A DNA stretch of 52,095 nucleotides from a virus, in the IMG/VR virus record IMGVR_UViG_3300047480_000710, positions 1-52,095 of that record. One strand, written 5' to 3'. The position numbers were made by a program, and so were the translations under genes. Within the stretch, counting starts at the first letter, position 1; each line of letters opens with the position of its first letter. A model generated the notes under the pieces. The model did not search any database, had not been told where the DNA came from, and saw only the letters and a program-made list of their open reading frames with translations. Shown in pieces: positions 12,832 through 19,662 of this stretch.

Positions 12832-13048
12832 ATTCTGCAAAGAGTGCCAACACTCACGATCACGTGAAAAGGACTATGGAGCACTCAGATGTGTACATCC
12901 CATTGTTAACGCCAATGACTACTGGGCACTTGCTAATACAGCTGAGGCATATGGAAGCAGCTGTAGTGATGAGCGAAAACAACGTGGTTGGTTCACAAAC
13001 TGTGGTATCCGTGGCAAATTATGGGAGCAAAAAAGTGAGAACACTTAA
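12821..13048 (+). CDS. Small Cys-rich phage protein (zinc-binding)
   Basis: 75 residues: FCKECQHSRS, then CVHP, then SSCSDERKQRGWFTNCG and GKLWE. The Cys pattern and the closing GKLWE match a common family of phage miniproteins, probably a zinc site. Function unknown. Confidence 0.8.
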   Translation: MQVKFCKECQHSRSREKDYGALRCVHPIVNANDYWALANTAEAYGSSCSDERKQRGWFTNCGIRGKLWEQKSENT

Positions 13049-13295
13049 GTATATGTTGCACCCAGGCATGAACGCCTTTAAACATTCTGGCACACTAAAG
13101 CTAGTACATTTGGACTACCAAGACTCAAAGCTCATGGGTTGGTTCCTAGAACACACAGACTTTGACGCAGAGCCTAGCGAATACGAAGTCTATGTTGCCA
13201 TCACAGGCGAACGAGTCAGTGACCGTTATAACTATGTAACCTCCACTCAGCTTACCACAGCTGGAGGCTATTTTGTGGTGCATGCTTTTGACTAG
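13035..13295 (+). CDS. Hypothetical protein, 86 residues, GTG start
   Basis: The start is assigned to GTG at 13035 (VRTLKYMLHPG): GGGAG lies 7 nt upstream and longer starts would lie deep in the neighbour. A compact alpha/beta protein with DYQDSKLMGWFLEHTDF and EYEVYVAITGERV. Unrecognised. Last gene before a fresh promoter. Confidence 0.7.
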   Translation: MRTLKYMLHPGMNAFKHSGTLKLVHLDYQDSKLMGWFLEHTDFDAEPSEYEVYVAITGERVSDRYNYVTSTQLTTAGGYFVVHAFD

Positions 13296-13343
13296 CAACA
13301 CCATGAACGCATCAAACAGAAATTTTAGAACAAAAATTCTGAC

Positions 13344-13372
13344 TCGAAAACACTTATAAAATCTAGTATAAT
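13344..13372 (+). promoter_or_regulatory. Promoter giving a leaderless mazG-like message
   Basis: TATAAT at 13367-13372 with only 6 nt before the ATG at 13379. The -35 (TCGAAA, 17 nt away) is poor. Confidence 0.55.
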
Positions 13373-13378
13373 TAATCT

Positions 13379-13630
13379 ATGAACACACAATATTTGATCT
13401 GCAAACTGCAAGAAGAAGCGGCCGAGGTAATTCAAGCGGTAAGCAAAATCAACCGCTTTGGTGAAAATAATTCACACCCAGATCGCACAACCACCAACAA
13501 ACAAGAATTAATACAAGAATTGGAAGATTTTCTTGCAATTCTCGCAGTTCTTGAAAGTCAGCAATACTTCGACCTGACCCTAAGCAAAAGCAATATTCAA
13601 AACAAGTCACTAGCACTTTTAAAGGGCTAA
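13379..13630 (+). CDS. MazG-like nucleotide pyrophosphohydrolase
   Basis: 83 residues. KLQEEAAEVIQAVSKINRFG and QELIQELEDFLAIL carry the ExxE...ExxD metal-binding pattern of all-alpha NTP pyrophosphohydrolases, which turn (d)NTPs into monophosphates. Short, as phage MazG-like proteins are. Probably translated from a leaderless mRNA because the ATG follows a -10 box by 6 nt. Confidence 0.85.
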   Translation: MNTQYLICKLQEEAAEVIQAVSKINRFGENNSHPDRTTTNKQELIQELEDFLAILAVLESQQYFDLTLSKSNIQNKSLALLKG

Positions 13631-13720
13631 ATGTCAGAAAGTTTCTGGTTTGAAAGCGATTTCCATAAGCTAACTAAAATCTACACCTTGTATTTATGTA
13701 AAAAGTGTGCTATAATTTAG
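13631..13720 (+). CDS. Possible 29-residue peptide
   Basis: MSESFWFESDFHKLTK then YLCKKC. It starts at the base after the previous stop and ends inside the promoter at 13688-13716. It could be a truncated zinc miniprotein or chance. Confidence 0.35.
   Translation: MSESFWFESDFHKLTKIYTLYLCKKCAII
13688..13716 (+). promoter_or_regulatory. Strong promoter of a hairpin RNA
   Basis: TTGTAT, 17 nt, TATAAT. The predicted start near 13723 is 18 nt before the long hairpin. Confidence 0.72.
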
Positions 13721-13740
13721 TTATATTACAAAGGATATAC

Positions 13741-13861
13741 AAACTAGAATGTTCAACAATGTAAATTGTATTGATTAGTGTGGGGAGAAGGAGGTCACGG
13801 GAGAGGGGACCCAGACATTAATCTTATACAGTTTATGCAATTGTTGAACATTATCTAGTTT
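13741..13861 (+). ncRNA. 121-nt imperfect hairpin RNA with an exposed AAGGAGGU
   Basis: Successive helices: AAACTAGA/TCTAGTTT (8 bp), ATGTTCAACAA/TTGTTGAACAT (11 bp), TGTAAATTGTAT with ATACAGTTTATG (12 pairs, three G-U), and GATTAGTGT with ACATTAATC (9 pairs). That is about 40 pairs broken only by small bulges. The apical part is G-rich and holds AAGGAGGT (13788-13795), an 8-base match to the complement of the 16S rRNA 3' end. It contains no long open frame and is preceded by its own promoter. Function unknown. Confidence 0.68.
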
Positions 13862-14037
13862 GGTCGCTTGCTCAAATTGGGGGTATTGTTTTTTGTGTTT
13901 TAAAAGCTATATTTAAAATACTCACAAATTTATTGAATTAAAATCCACAAAGCAAATTGTCCCACCTTGGGATCTCGCCGCTTGGGGGTCAGTGCCGCTA
14001 GCTACTGTGAAGCTGGTTTTTAACATTTCAGAAAATT
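13862..14037 (+). other. Structured non-coding leader
   Basis: No gene. TTTGTG/CACAAA enclosing TTTTAAA/TTTAAAA forms an A/T hairpin near 13893-13930. TCCC/GGGA, CAGT/ACTG and AGCT/AGCT pairings follow near 13960-14015. It leads into the gene at 14038 without an obvious terminator or Shine-Dalgarno. Confidence 0.45.
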
Positions 14038-14856
14038 ATGTTTAGATTACGTTCAAATGATATAAAAGAATTTCCTTTTGAGGAATACGCAAAGCTAAAT
14101 GCATCACAATGCGAAGACTTAGCAAAAGCACATTGTATTACTGCTTATAATTCGTGGATGTTACCACAAATTGCAGCACATTATGGCAACTGGACTTTAG
14201 TGTGGAAGGATGGTCGGGTAGATGCAAATGCCACAGCCAAAACCAACATTACCACACCATGGCACATGGGTTTGTGGAAGGTCTGCACTAGCCTAAAGCG
14301 CGGCAGTTTAGTTAAATCACAGATTAATCCAGAGTTTGCCAGCTATAGCGCCCTAGTTCCATTAATCCTAATGGGACCAAAGAAGTTTCAGGGTGTTAAG
14401 TATACCCAGTGGGATATTGATGCAACAACTCCACTGGTGGACAAAAATTTGCGTGAAGCAATGTTTTGGCAGCCAGATATTACTAGTGATACTAATGAAC
14501 TAGAAGATCACGCACTTCGCTACGGTTTAGGGTCGGAACAACTACTTGAGCTTCAGCACCAAGGTTTGTTAGTAAAAAGCGGCCCAAAAGCTGGCTCATA
14601 TCTTAACCCCACAAGTGCTTGGTGTTTGCGAGGTATGCGGGGTACAGCACTACAATATGCGCCAAAATTAGTAGGTACCATGCTTACACAAATATGGGTA
14701 GCACATCCTAGTATTAGAACAGAATACATGATTCTAGATCCCAATGATTGGGACGGTATGCCAGAACCTTTGGTTACATCCAAAGTATTCAAACAAGAGA
14801 AAGCACCTTTATCTAACTCTACAAGTATGGAGGCTGACCTACCATGGTTACTGTAA
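14038..14856 (+). CDS. Hypothetical protein, 272 residues
   Basis: Not recognised. Mostly helical, with WMLPQIAAHYGNWTLVW, TPWHMGLWKVCTSLKRG and AWCLRGMRGTALQY. It has no membrane segment and no visible catalytic motif. First gene of a three-gene group whose last member is a helix-turn-helix protein; the stop overlaps the next start by 13 nt. Preceded by the long structured leader. Confidence 0.78.
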   Translation: MFRLRSNDIKEFPFEEYAKLNASQCEDLAKAHCITAYNSWMLPQIAAHYGNWTLVWKDGRVDANATAKTNITTPWHMGLWKVCTSLKRGSLVKSQINPEFASYSALVPLILMGPKKFQGVKYTQWDIDATTPLVDKNLREAMFWQPDITSDTNELEDHALRYGLGSEQLLELQHQGLLVKSGPKAGSYLNPTSAWCLRGMRGTALQYAPKLVGTMLTQIWVAHPSIRTEYMILDPNDWDGMPEPLVTSKVFKQEKAPLSNSTSMEADLPWLL

Positions 14857-15065
14857 ATACTGTAGATAAATACATAGACTTATATGCAGTATACAAGAAA
14901 AGTTTAGCAGAAACTAAACACTTAGAGTACTGCCTACAACGGCTAGAATACAACTTAGTAACTGAGGACTTAAAAAAGTTATCTCCAGTTATTCATAAAT
15001 CCGATTTAGATCGTCTACGCAGACGCACAGAGTCTCGCGATCGTCCAGACTTACCTTGGCTGTGA
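14844..15065 (+). CDS. Hypothetical protein, 73 residues
   Basis: Helical and highly charged (KYIDLYAVYKKSLAETKH; DRLRRRTESRDRPDLPWL). Its C-terminal DLPWL resembles the DLPWLL end of the preceding protein, suggesting a shared binding partner or a duplicated tail. Function unknown. Confidence 0.7.
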   Translation: MVTVNTVDKYIDLYAVYKKSLAETKHLEYCLQRLEYNLVTEDLKKLSPVIHKSDLDRLRRRTESRDRPDLPWL

Positions 15066-15075
15066 TGGAGGCCAA

Positions 15076-15399
15076 ATGAGATACACCAAAGAAATTTGTG
15101 ACCGTATGGTCCAAGATTACAACTCCGGCGTTTCGGTGCTGGAATTAAGTGCTCAGCTCGAAGTGCCAGAGCGTAGCATAATTGCCAAGCTATCGAGCCT
15201 TGGAGTCTACCAGAAAAAATCCTACTTAAACAAGCGTGGTGAAATTCCGGTGAAAAAAGCCGAGCATATTGAACGCATTGCCACACTCCTAGACGCTAAC
15301 TTAGAGTTGTTGGAGTCGCTGGAGAAAGTCAACAAGACTGTGTTAGTTATGATTGAACGTGCCTTAGAAAAAGCTACCCAATCTGACCCTAAATCGTGA
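15076..15399 (+). CDS. Small helix-turn-helix protein, paralogue 1
   Basis: 107 residues. Residues about 17-46 (SGVSVLELSAQLEVPERSII then AKLSSLGVY) form the helix-turn-helix; a KKAEHIERI linker and a C-terminal helical segment ending EALEKA follow. Three further copies lie at 16640, 17874 and 21998 on the other strand; this one is the most diverged (IIAKLSSLGVY against VVAKLSREGVY). A DNA-binding regulator or nucleoid-type role is inferred. GGAGG precedes the start and a terminator follows the gene. Confidence 0.78.
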   Translation: MRYTKEICDRMVQDYNSGVSVLELSAQLEVPERSIIAKLSSLGVYQKKSYLNKRGEIPVKKAEHIERIATLLDANLELLESLEKVNKTVLVMIERALEKATQSDPKS

Positions 15400-15429
15400 T
15401 AATCGCGGTTAATTTACTCAAATAGCACA

Positions 15430-15466
15430 AAGCCCCCATTAATTTGCGTTAATGGGGGCTTTTTTG
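15430..15466 (+). terminator. Rho-independent terminator
   Basis: AAGCCCCCATTAA pairs with TTAATGGGGGCTT (13 bp), then six T. It isolates the following RNA locus from upstream transcription. Confidence 0.93.
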
Positions 15467-15512
15467 CGTGTGCTGTTTGCGTTAATTTAGGGTCAAGTTG
15501 CGGAAAACACAC

Positions 15513-15542
15513 TTGACAACAAAGGTTTTGCACTGGTATAAT
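15513..15542 (+). promoter_or_regulatory. Strong promoter of the giant RNA locus
   Basis: TTGACA, 18 nt, TATAAT followed directly by GGCGCAG, the same start region as the promoters at 17205 and 17441. Confidence 0.8.
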
Positions 15543-15548
15543 GGCGCA

Positions 15549-16390
15549 GAATAAGCAAAACAAAAGCCCCTAAGACAGCTAATCTTGGGGGCTCGTGAAC
15601 TATGCCTGCGTCCAGGTACTAACAAGTTTTTAGTTGCTCTGTTCAAGACTAAACCGGCAAGAACCACTTGCACTTACTGCTTGACCCTAAATCGTACTAG
15701 ACTGCCCAACTTGGTTGAGTTGGCGACTGCGTTCCACATTAGGTGAGACTTTGTGTGCTACGCTTCCAACGCCTGCACTGATGAGGTTCGAGTATCACTC
15801 GTGGTATGGGTTCGGCTCCACAGCCCTGGATGTTTTATGTCACGACCTGGACAGATTGTTGGGGTCATCAACCACTGTGGCACTGGGGTTGCCAGCGCCG
15901 CTTTTTACGACTTAGGGTCGAGCCACAGTAACGAGGGCCAAAACGGCTACGGTTTAGGGTCACGTGCAGGACCTACATGTGCCCTTATAGGTAGGGTAAC
16001 CAGCCACCTTACGGGTTGCTATTACTCGGGTAGATATAGGCTACCAACCTAGATATTAAGACCATTTTACGCCGGTACAGGATAAGGCGACTCGGGTATA
16101 GTGTTGAGAGCTCACTAAGACTACTCATTTCAGGAGACTAGCTCCTGGTTTTCGCCCTGACCCTAAACTGCGCCAGCGAGACAATTGGGAAGGTGTCTGC
16201 AAACTGGCACTGAGGTTTAGAGTTTCGCTGAACTTGCATCAGCTCATCAGAGGGTTAAGTTGGCTGCGACTAGCTTCGGTCGCAATTAAGTTGTTATCCA
16301 ATTCGCAAATTGGTCGCATAACACCGAATTCGTTGGGGCTGTGGCTCGGTTGGTAATTTCCCACAATTAAGACGCTGCTTTTGCACCGCT
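15549..16390 (+). ncRNA. Large structured non-coding RNA (GOLLD/ROOL-like candidate)
   Basis: About 840 nt with no plausible gene. Hairpins are dense: an 11-bp stem at 15565-15593 with one G-U, CCAACT/AGTTGG (15706-15723), CGAGT/ACTCG, GGCA/TGCC, CCTAC/GTAGG, AGC-ACC with GGT-GCT, GGTAG/CTACC, CAGGAG/CTCCTG, GCGAC/GTCGC (16266-16283) and CCAATT/AATTGG (16298-16313). GACCCTAAA copies at 15683 and 16159 and TTAGGGTC copies at 15912 and 15953 could form long-range helices. A private promoter and upstream terminator support an independent RNA. Size, phage location and ornate fold recall GOLLD and ROOL RNAs, but family membership cannot be tested here. The 3' end is a guess. Confidence 0.66.
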
Positions 16391-16639
16391 GTCACCCAAT
16401 ATAATAATTATACAGTAAAACGGTAACTAAATCAAGAGAAAATAAACAGTCGTTGCGAACAGGCTAGCACACAGATAGTTGCAATCTAATTGCTGGTTAG
16501 TGAGGTGGGCTGCTGTCGCTAAACAGGCTCGACAAAGATTTTGTCATTTTTAAAGCCTTTCCCGACTGTCTAAGTATATATTATACAGTGATTAACCCTG
16601 AAGATCAAGCCAATATTTCTTGACCCTCAGGCATGGCAA
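16391..16639 (+). other. Non-coding stretch after the large RNA
   Basis: No gene seen. ACAGTCG (16446-16452) can pair with CGACTGT (16563-16569). A weak GACAAA/TTTGTC hairpin followed by TTTTT near 16533-16552 is the best candidate for a terminator of the large RNA. Two A/T palindromes with TATAAT-like boxes lie near 16400 and 16580. Confidence 0.4.
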
Positions 16640-16948
16640 TCACTGCAAGCGTGCCACAAGTGCCTCCAGCACATCGTGGTTGGCTTTTTCCAGCGACTCA
16701 AACACTTCTGGAGCCACACCGCACTTGTGTGCAAGTTGGTCAACCAGATCAGCTTTCTTGACGCGTGCCACGCCGGTAGCTTTGGTTTTTGCCACGTACA
16801 CGCCTTCGCGTGAGAGTTTGGCAACCACTGAGCGAACAGTTTTGCCCATGCGGGTGGCCAGAACTTCCACGGTCTCGCCAGCTTGGTAGCCTTGCACGAG
16901 TTCAGCGGTTTGTTCTGGGGTGTAGTTGGTTTTGGTAGCTTCAGTCAT
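16640..16948 (-). CDS. Small helix-turn-helix protein, paralogue 2
   Basis: 102 residues. NYTPEQTAELVQGYQAGETV, then LATRMGKTVRSVVAKLSREG is the recognition module shared with paralogues 3 and 4; a valine/lysine linker and a C-terminal helix (VFESLEKANHDVLEALVA) follow. The start at 16948 places AAAGGA 6 nt upstream; the ATG three bases earlier is too close. Own promoter at 16989-17017. Probably binds DNA as a dimer through the C-terminal helix. Confidence 0.8.
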   Translation of the reverse strand: MTEATKTNYTPEQTAELVQGYQAGETVEVLATRMGKTVRSVVAKLSREGVYVAKTKATGVARVKKADLVDQLAHKCGVAPEVFESLEKANHDVLEALVARLQ

Positions 16949-16988
16949 CATATGTCCTTTGGTTGGTTTCTGCGCTGTTAAAGATATT

Positions 16989-17017
16989 ATTATACTGTTA
17001 AAAGGGAACATCGTCAA
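16989..17017 (-). promoter_or_regulatory. Promoter of HTH paralogue 2
   Basis: Minus-strand TTGACG, 17 nt, TATAAT; the -35 lies inside the end of the 44-residue gene. Confidence 0.75.
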
Positions 17018-17132
17018 ATTCAAAATTTTCGATGTGTGGGTTGGTACACACGAAGATTTCGGATAGTTCTGCGCCAGCAAATTCGTGGAACCAGTCCTCT
17101 TGAATTTGGCGGAAAAATTCGCTGTCTGTCAT
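16998..17132 (-). CDS. Acidic 44-residue protein
   Basis: MTDSEFFRQIQEDWFHEFAG... ending FEFDDVPF: very acidic and aromatic, resembling a small DNA-mimic or binding peptide in composition only. AGGA ribosome-binding site about 8 nt upstream and a promoter at 17160-17188 support it. Confidence 0.6.
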   Translation of the reverse strand: MTDSEFFRQIQEDWFHEFAGAELSEIFVCTNPHIENFEFDDVPF

Positions 17133-17159
17133 CGTCCATTCCTTTCAATCAATATAAAT

Positions 17160-17188
17160 ATTATACAAAACTTGGGATCGCGCTTCAA
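17160..17188 (-). promoter_or_regulatory. Leftward promoter
   Basis: Minus-strand TTGAAG, 17 nt, TATAAT. Divergent from the rightward promoter at 17205-17234. Confidence 0.7.
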
Positions 17189-17204
17189 ATAAAAAAATTT
17201 TCTC

Positions 17205-17234
17205 TTGACACATATTGCTTTGGCACTGTATAAT
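17205..17234 (+). promoter_or_regulatory. Rightward promoter, TATAAT-ATT-GGCGCAG type
   Basis: TTGACA, 18 nt, TATAAT. No palindrome covers this -10, unlike the four cassettes further right. Confidence 0.75.
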
Positions 17235-17240
17235 ATTGGC

Positions 17241-17440
17241 GCAGCGCACACATGCAAGAATTTGCACTTGACCGCGCACTGGCGCAGGAACCATCAAGAT
17301 TTTGCACTTGAAGGTTTTCCACTGGCGCAGCGAAGCTGCTGTAGTACTAAAGTACTCATTTTTCATGCAGGCTGAAAAAGTGCTACCAAAGTATTCATGT
17401 TGTGAAAAAACAACGCAATTGTAAAAAATTGTAAAATATC
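17241..17440 (+). ncRNA. Tandem-hairpin transcript with promoter-like repeats
   Basis: Two imperfect copies of 'TGCACTTGA...CACTGGCGCAG' (about 17262-17288 and 17301-17333) look like promoter copies that have lost the TATAAT. Hairpins GCAGC/GCTGC, AGTACT/AGTACT, a long AGTAC...TTTTTC with GAAAAA-GTGCT, and GTTGT/ACAAC follow. AAAGTACTCAT and AAAGTATTCAT occur at about 17354 and 17391. No reading frame is convincing. Confidence 0.45.
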
Positions 17441-17470
17441 TTGACACGGGCCGCAAAATTATGGTATAAT
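17441..17470 (+). promoter_or_regulatory. Palindromic promoter, cassette 1
   Basis: TTGACA, 18 nt, TATAAT. AAAATTAT (17455-17462) and ATAATTTT (17466-17473) form an 8-bp inverted repeat over the -10, a likely operator. TTGACACGGGCC is shared with cassette 3 and TTGACACGGGC with cassette 2. Confidence 0.78.
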
Positions 17471-17477
17471 TTTGGCG

Positions 17478-17573
17478 CAGCAAAAAGTAATACTTTTGTT
17501 TCTAATTTGGTTTGCAAACAAAAGTATTACAAAAATTTTGGGCAAAATAAAACCCCGATTATCTCGGGGTTTT
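17478..17573 (+). ncRNA. Hairpin RNA 1
   Basis: A perfect 15-bp inverted repeat (17487-17501 with 17516-17530) starts about 10 nt after the predicted +1 and is followed by a terminator, giving an RNA of about 95 nt. The stem carries GTAATACTTTTGTTT. No coding potential. Confidence 0.66.
17549..17573. terminator. Bidirectional terminator
   Basis: AAAACCCCGA with TCGGGGTTTT. It ends hairpin RNA 1 and the converging leftward gene. Confidence 0.88.
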
Positions 17574-17577
17574 AAAA

Positions 17578-17829
17578 TTAATCAGGAACAAATGCGGATC
17601 TGGGGATTTTAATTAATCGCTGAACATAATCAATTTCCCATTCATAATGCTGGAATAACTCATAATCATAATCGCCAGTAATATCTAGCAAATAATCAGC
17701 CGCAATATTAATATATTCTGGACGGATTTTGTCAAATGTTAATCCATTATAATCTTGTGGATTAATTCCCAGTTGCAGGAAAGTTAATACCACGGGTTTA
17801 TCAGCAAATGAGGGCAAATTGAAAAGCAT
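17578..17829 (-). CDS. Hypothetical protein, 83 residues
   Basis: MLFNLPSFADKPVVLTFLQL... acidic and tyrosine-rich. The start at 17829 has GGAG 7 nt upstream. Unrecognised. It lies downstream of HTH paralogue 3 in the same leftward unit and converges on hairpin RNA 1. Confidence 0.72.
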   Translation of the reverse strand: MLFNLPSFADKPVVLTFLQLGINPQDYNGLTFDKIRPEYINIAADYLLDITGDYDYELFQHYEWEIDYVQRLIKIPRSAFVPD

Positions 17830-17873
17830 ATTATCTCCAGTTAATCGGGTTAAATGGGGCAAAGCCCCATTAT

Positions 17874-18200
17874 TTAAATTGGCTTTGAATTAGCCAAAGC
17901 GGAAAAGATTTTTTCCAGTGCCGTTTTATTGGCTTTTGTCAGAGATTCGATTTCATTTTCTGACAATTTGAGAATTGCGCCGATTGCATCGGCGTGAGCA
18001 TCTTTTTTCACAACTGGAGCGCCAGTTTTTGAAACATAAGTTTTAGCCTTATAAACGCCTTCGCGTGACAATTTAGCCACAACCGAACGGACAGTTTTGC
18101 CCAAATTTTCGGCGATTGTTTCGGCAGTAGCGCCAGCCAAATAATCGGCCACCATTTTGGTGGTTTGCTCGGGGGTGTAGTTTACAGTTTTTGCAGTCAT
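17874..18200 (-). CDS. Small helix-turn-helix protein, paralogue 3
   Basis: 108 residues. NYTPEQTTKMVADYLAGATA, ENLGKTVRSVVAKLSREGVY, KAKTYVSKTGAPVVKKD, then a C-terminal helix ESLTKANKTALEKIFSAL. Nearly the same as paralogue 4 up to the linker. Tandem leftward promoters (18236-18263 and 18320-18349) drive it. Its closeness to the palindromic promoters makes it a candidate for their regulator. Confidence 0.82.
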   Translation of the reverse strand: MTAKTVNYTPEQTTKMVADYLAGATAETIAENLGKTVRSVVAKLSREGVYKAKTYVSKTGAPVVKKDAHADAIGAILKLSENEIESLTKANKTALEKIFSALANSKPI

Positions 18201-18235
18201 TTTAAATTTCCTTTGTGTTGTGTGTTGAAGCCTCT

Positions 18236-18263
18236 ATTATAGCAGGTTTTTGGAATCTTGCAA
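18236..18263 (-). promoter_or_regulatory. Leftward promoter, proximal
   Basis: Minus-strand TTGCAA, 16 nt, TATAAT then AGAGGCTT. Confidence 0.68.
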
Positions 18264-18319
18264 GCCCCTAGAATTTGTGGGGTTATTATCGCTTTTCCTT
18301 TTTCGCCTGCTAAGCCTCT

Positions 18320-18349
18320 ATTATACACCCAAAAGCCAAAAAATTTCAA
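18320..18349 (-). promoter_or_regulatory. Leftward promoter, distal
   Basis: Minus-strand TTGAAA, 18 nt, TATAAT then AGAGGCTT, a direct repeat of the proximal start region. AGCAGG and CCTGCT copies sit inversely between them. Confidence 0.6.
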
Positions 18350-18395
18350 GTGTGCCCAAAATACAACATAGGGGAAAACACCTATGAAAAAAAGC

Positions 18396-18425
18396 TTGAC
18401 ACGGGCTCAATTATACTAGTATAAT
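18396..18425 (+). promoter_or_regulatory. Palindromic promoter, cassette 2
   Basis: TTGACA, 18 nt, TATAAT. CAATTATACTAGTATAATTG (18408-18427) is a perfect 20-bp palindrome spanning the -10. Confidence 0.82.
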
Positions 18426-18431
18426 TGGCGC

Positions 18432-18521
18432 CCCGAAAGTAATACTTTTGTTTTCAATTTTATTTGAAAACAAAAGTATTACATTTTATTTTGGCCAAAA
18501 TAAAAACCCCGAAGGGTTTTT
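18432..18521 (+). ncRNA. Hairpin RNA 2
   Basis: A perfect 19-bp inverted repeat (18439-18457 with 18464-18482), loop of 6 nt, then a terminator (AAAAACCC/GGGTTTTT, 18502-18521). The stem starts with the same GTAATACTTTTGTTT as hairpin RNA 1. About 90 nt, no coding potential. Confidence 0.7.
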
Positions 18522-18522
18522 A

Positions 18523-18771
18523 TTATCTTTTTGGCTTAATCTTATAATATGTGATAATCGAAATAAATATAATGTTGGCAGTATAATTAAATATGAGTGG
18601 CCAATGCCATTTTGGGATAATATAAACAATTGTAAATAATTCTCCAACGCCCCACATAATCAAAAACCCCCAAGTTAATCCATCTGAATTTTTTGTTTTA
18701 TAAGATTCTATTGCCTGAGGTAATCCGCAAAATGCCAATAAAATCCCGCCAATCCATCCAATTAATTCCAT
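18523..18771 (-). CDS. PQ-loop (SemiSWEET-like) membrane protein
   Basis: 82 residues with three membrane helices: GWIGGILLAFCGLPQAIESYK carries the PQ motif, then SDGLTWGFLIMWGVGELFTIVYII and PLIFNYTANIIFISIITYY. The length and the PQ turn followed by KTKNSDGLTW match the half-transporter SemiSWEET/PQ-loop family, which works as a dimer and moves sugars or other small solutes. Rare but known in phages. TAATG coupling with the 37-residue gene upstream. Confidence 0.8.
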   Translation of the reverse strand: MELIGWIGGILLAFCGLPQAIESYKTKNSDGLTWGFLIMWGVGELFTIVYIIPKWHWPLIFNYTANIIFISIITYYKIKPKR

Positions 18772-18884
18772 TATATAATCTCCGTTTGAGTTTGAATATT
18801 AAATGGCTTAATATCTATTTTAGAATCAAGCCGTTTATCTTCCAGTAAATGCAAACAGAGGGCGATTATATATAATCCTTTCAT
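18771..18884 (-). CDS. Small 37-residue protein
   Basis: MKGLYIIALCLHLLEDKRLD... with a short hydrophobic N-terminus and polar tail. GGGGG precedes the start and its stop overlaps the ATG of the PQ-loop gene. Unrecognised. Confidence 0.5.
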   Translation of the reverse strand: MKGLYIIALCLHLLEDKRLDSKIDIKPFNIQTQTEII

Positions 18885-18898
18885 AATCGCCCCCTATA

Positions 18899-19597
18899 TT
18901 AAGCCGCTTTAAAGTGATCTTTAACTTGAAATTGTTTCCAATTATATGGGGTCATTTTCTCGCGCCAGTCACGCTTATTTACAATGGCTTGCAAAATAGG
19001 CAATTCAAAATCGCGTGCATCCTCAAGGGCAGTATGAGGCTCGATTTTAAATTCACCATCAATAAACCCGCAAACTGATTCGGCAGTTGTTGAAAATGTC
19101 ATATTGTGATTAACTGTAGGCTTATTAAACAAATGATTATCAAGGACAAATTGACGATATTGTTTTTTATTGCAGATATTGCCAATAGCCGCTTGCCAAA
19201 GGCAAAATTTATTAGAGAAACCCGACAAATCAATATCAGTATTTTGACATTTATCCAAATCAAAAGCCAGATTATATGCAGTCAAAATAGGGTCATATTT
19301 ACCAATGGCTTGATTAATCCATTTATTAACCGCATTAACTGATGCAAGCATACGTGTGCCATTATCAAGCATTTTGACATAATTGGCTTTGCGTTTTTCC
19401 AAACCAGAATAACCCCAAATATCGTTGGCTTTTTTATCGTGAAACAATTCAAAATTATTATAATGGCCATTAATCAAAACAGCGCATTGATTATGAATTT
19501 TGCCTTGACGGTCAACGATAATAATGGCAAAATCGGCCACAGTATTTTCGATTGTGGTTTCAGTGTCCAAGATAGCGAAGAATTGTTTTTTAGCCAT
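18899..19597 (-). CDS. DEDD-family 3'-5' exonuclease (RNase H fold)
   Basis: 232 residues. FFAILDTETTIEN gives the D-x-E of Exo I; LTAYNLAFDLDK gives the Asp of Exo II; HTALEDARDFELPIL gives the His/Asp of Exo III (DEDDh type). A DnaQ-like nuclease without polymerase. It may act in repair or on small RNA or DNA pieces. Promoter at 19628-19655 of the TTGCAC-16-TATAATAGA type. Confidence 0.87.
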   Translation of the reverse strand: MAKKQFFAILDTETTIENTVADFAIIIVDRQGKIHNQCAVLINGHYNNFELFHDKKANDIWGYSGLEKRKANYVKMLDNGTRMLASVNAVNKWINQAIGKYDPILTAYNLAFDLDKCQNTDIDLSGFSNKFCLWQAAIGNICNKKQYRQFVLDNHLFNKPTVNHNMTFSTTAESVCGFIDGEFKIEPHTALEDARDFELPILQAIVNKRDWREKMTPYNWKQFQVKDHFKAA

Positions 19598-19627
19598 TTT
19601 CGGGGTTTCCGTGTTGTTGAAGATTCT

Positions 19628-19655
19628 ATTATATCAGGTTTTCGGGATTGTGCAA
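19628..19655 (-). promoter_or_regulatory. Promoter of the exonuclease gene
   Basis: Minus-strand TTGCAC, 16 nt, TATAATAGA; same layout as 22480-22507. Confidence 0.7.
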
Positions 19656-19662
19656 CAAATTT

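Noticed and set aside
15715-16052. Plus-strand frames of 66-99 codons in the giant RNA
   Set aside because: They overlap several hairpins, have no ribosome-binding site and no protein-like composition.
16620-16889. Plus-strand frame of 89 codons
   Set aside because: Exact antisense of helix-turn-helix paralogue 2.
18448-18639. Plus-strand frame of 63 codons
   Set aside because: Lies on hairpin RNA 2, its terminator and the antisense of the PQ-loop gene.
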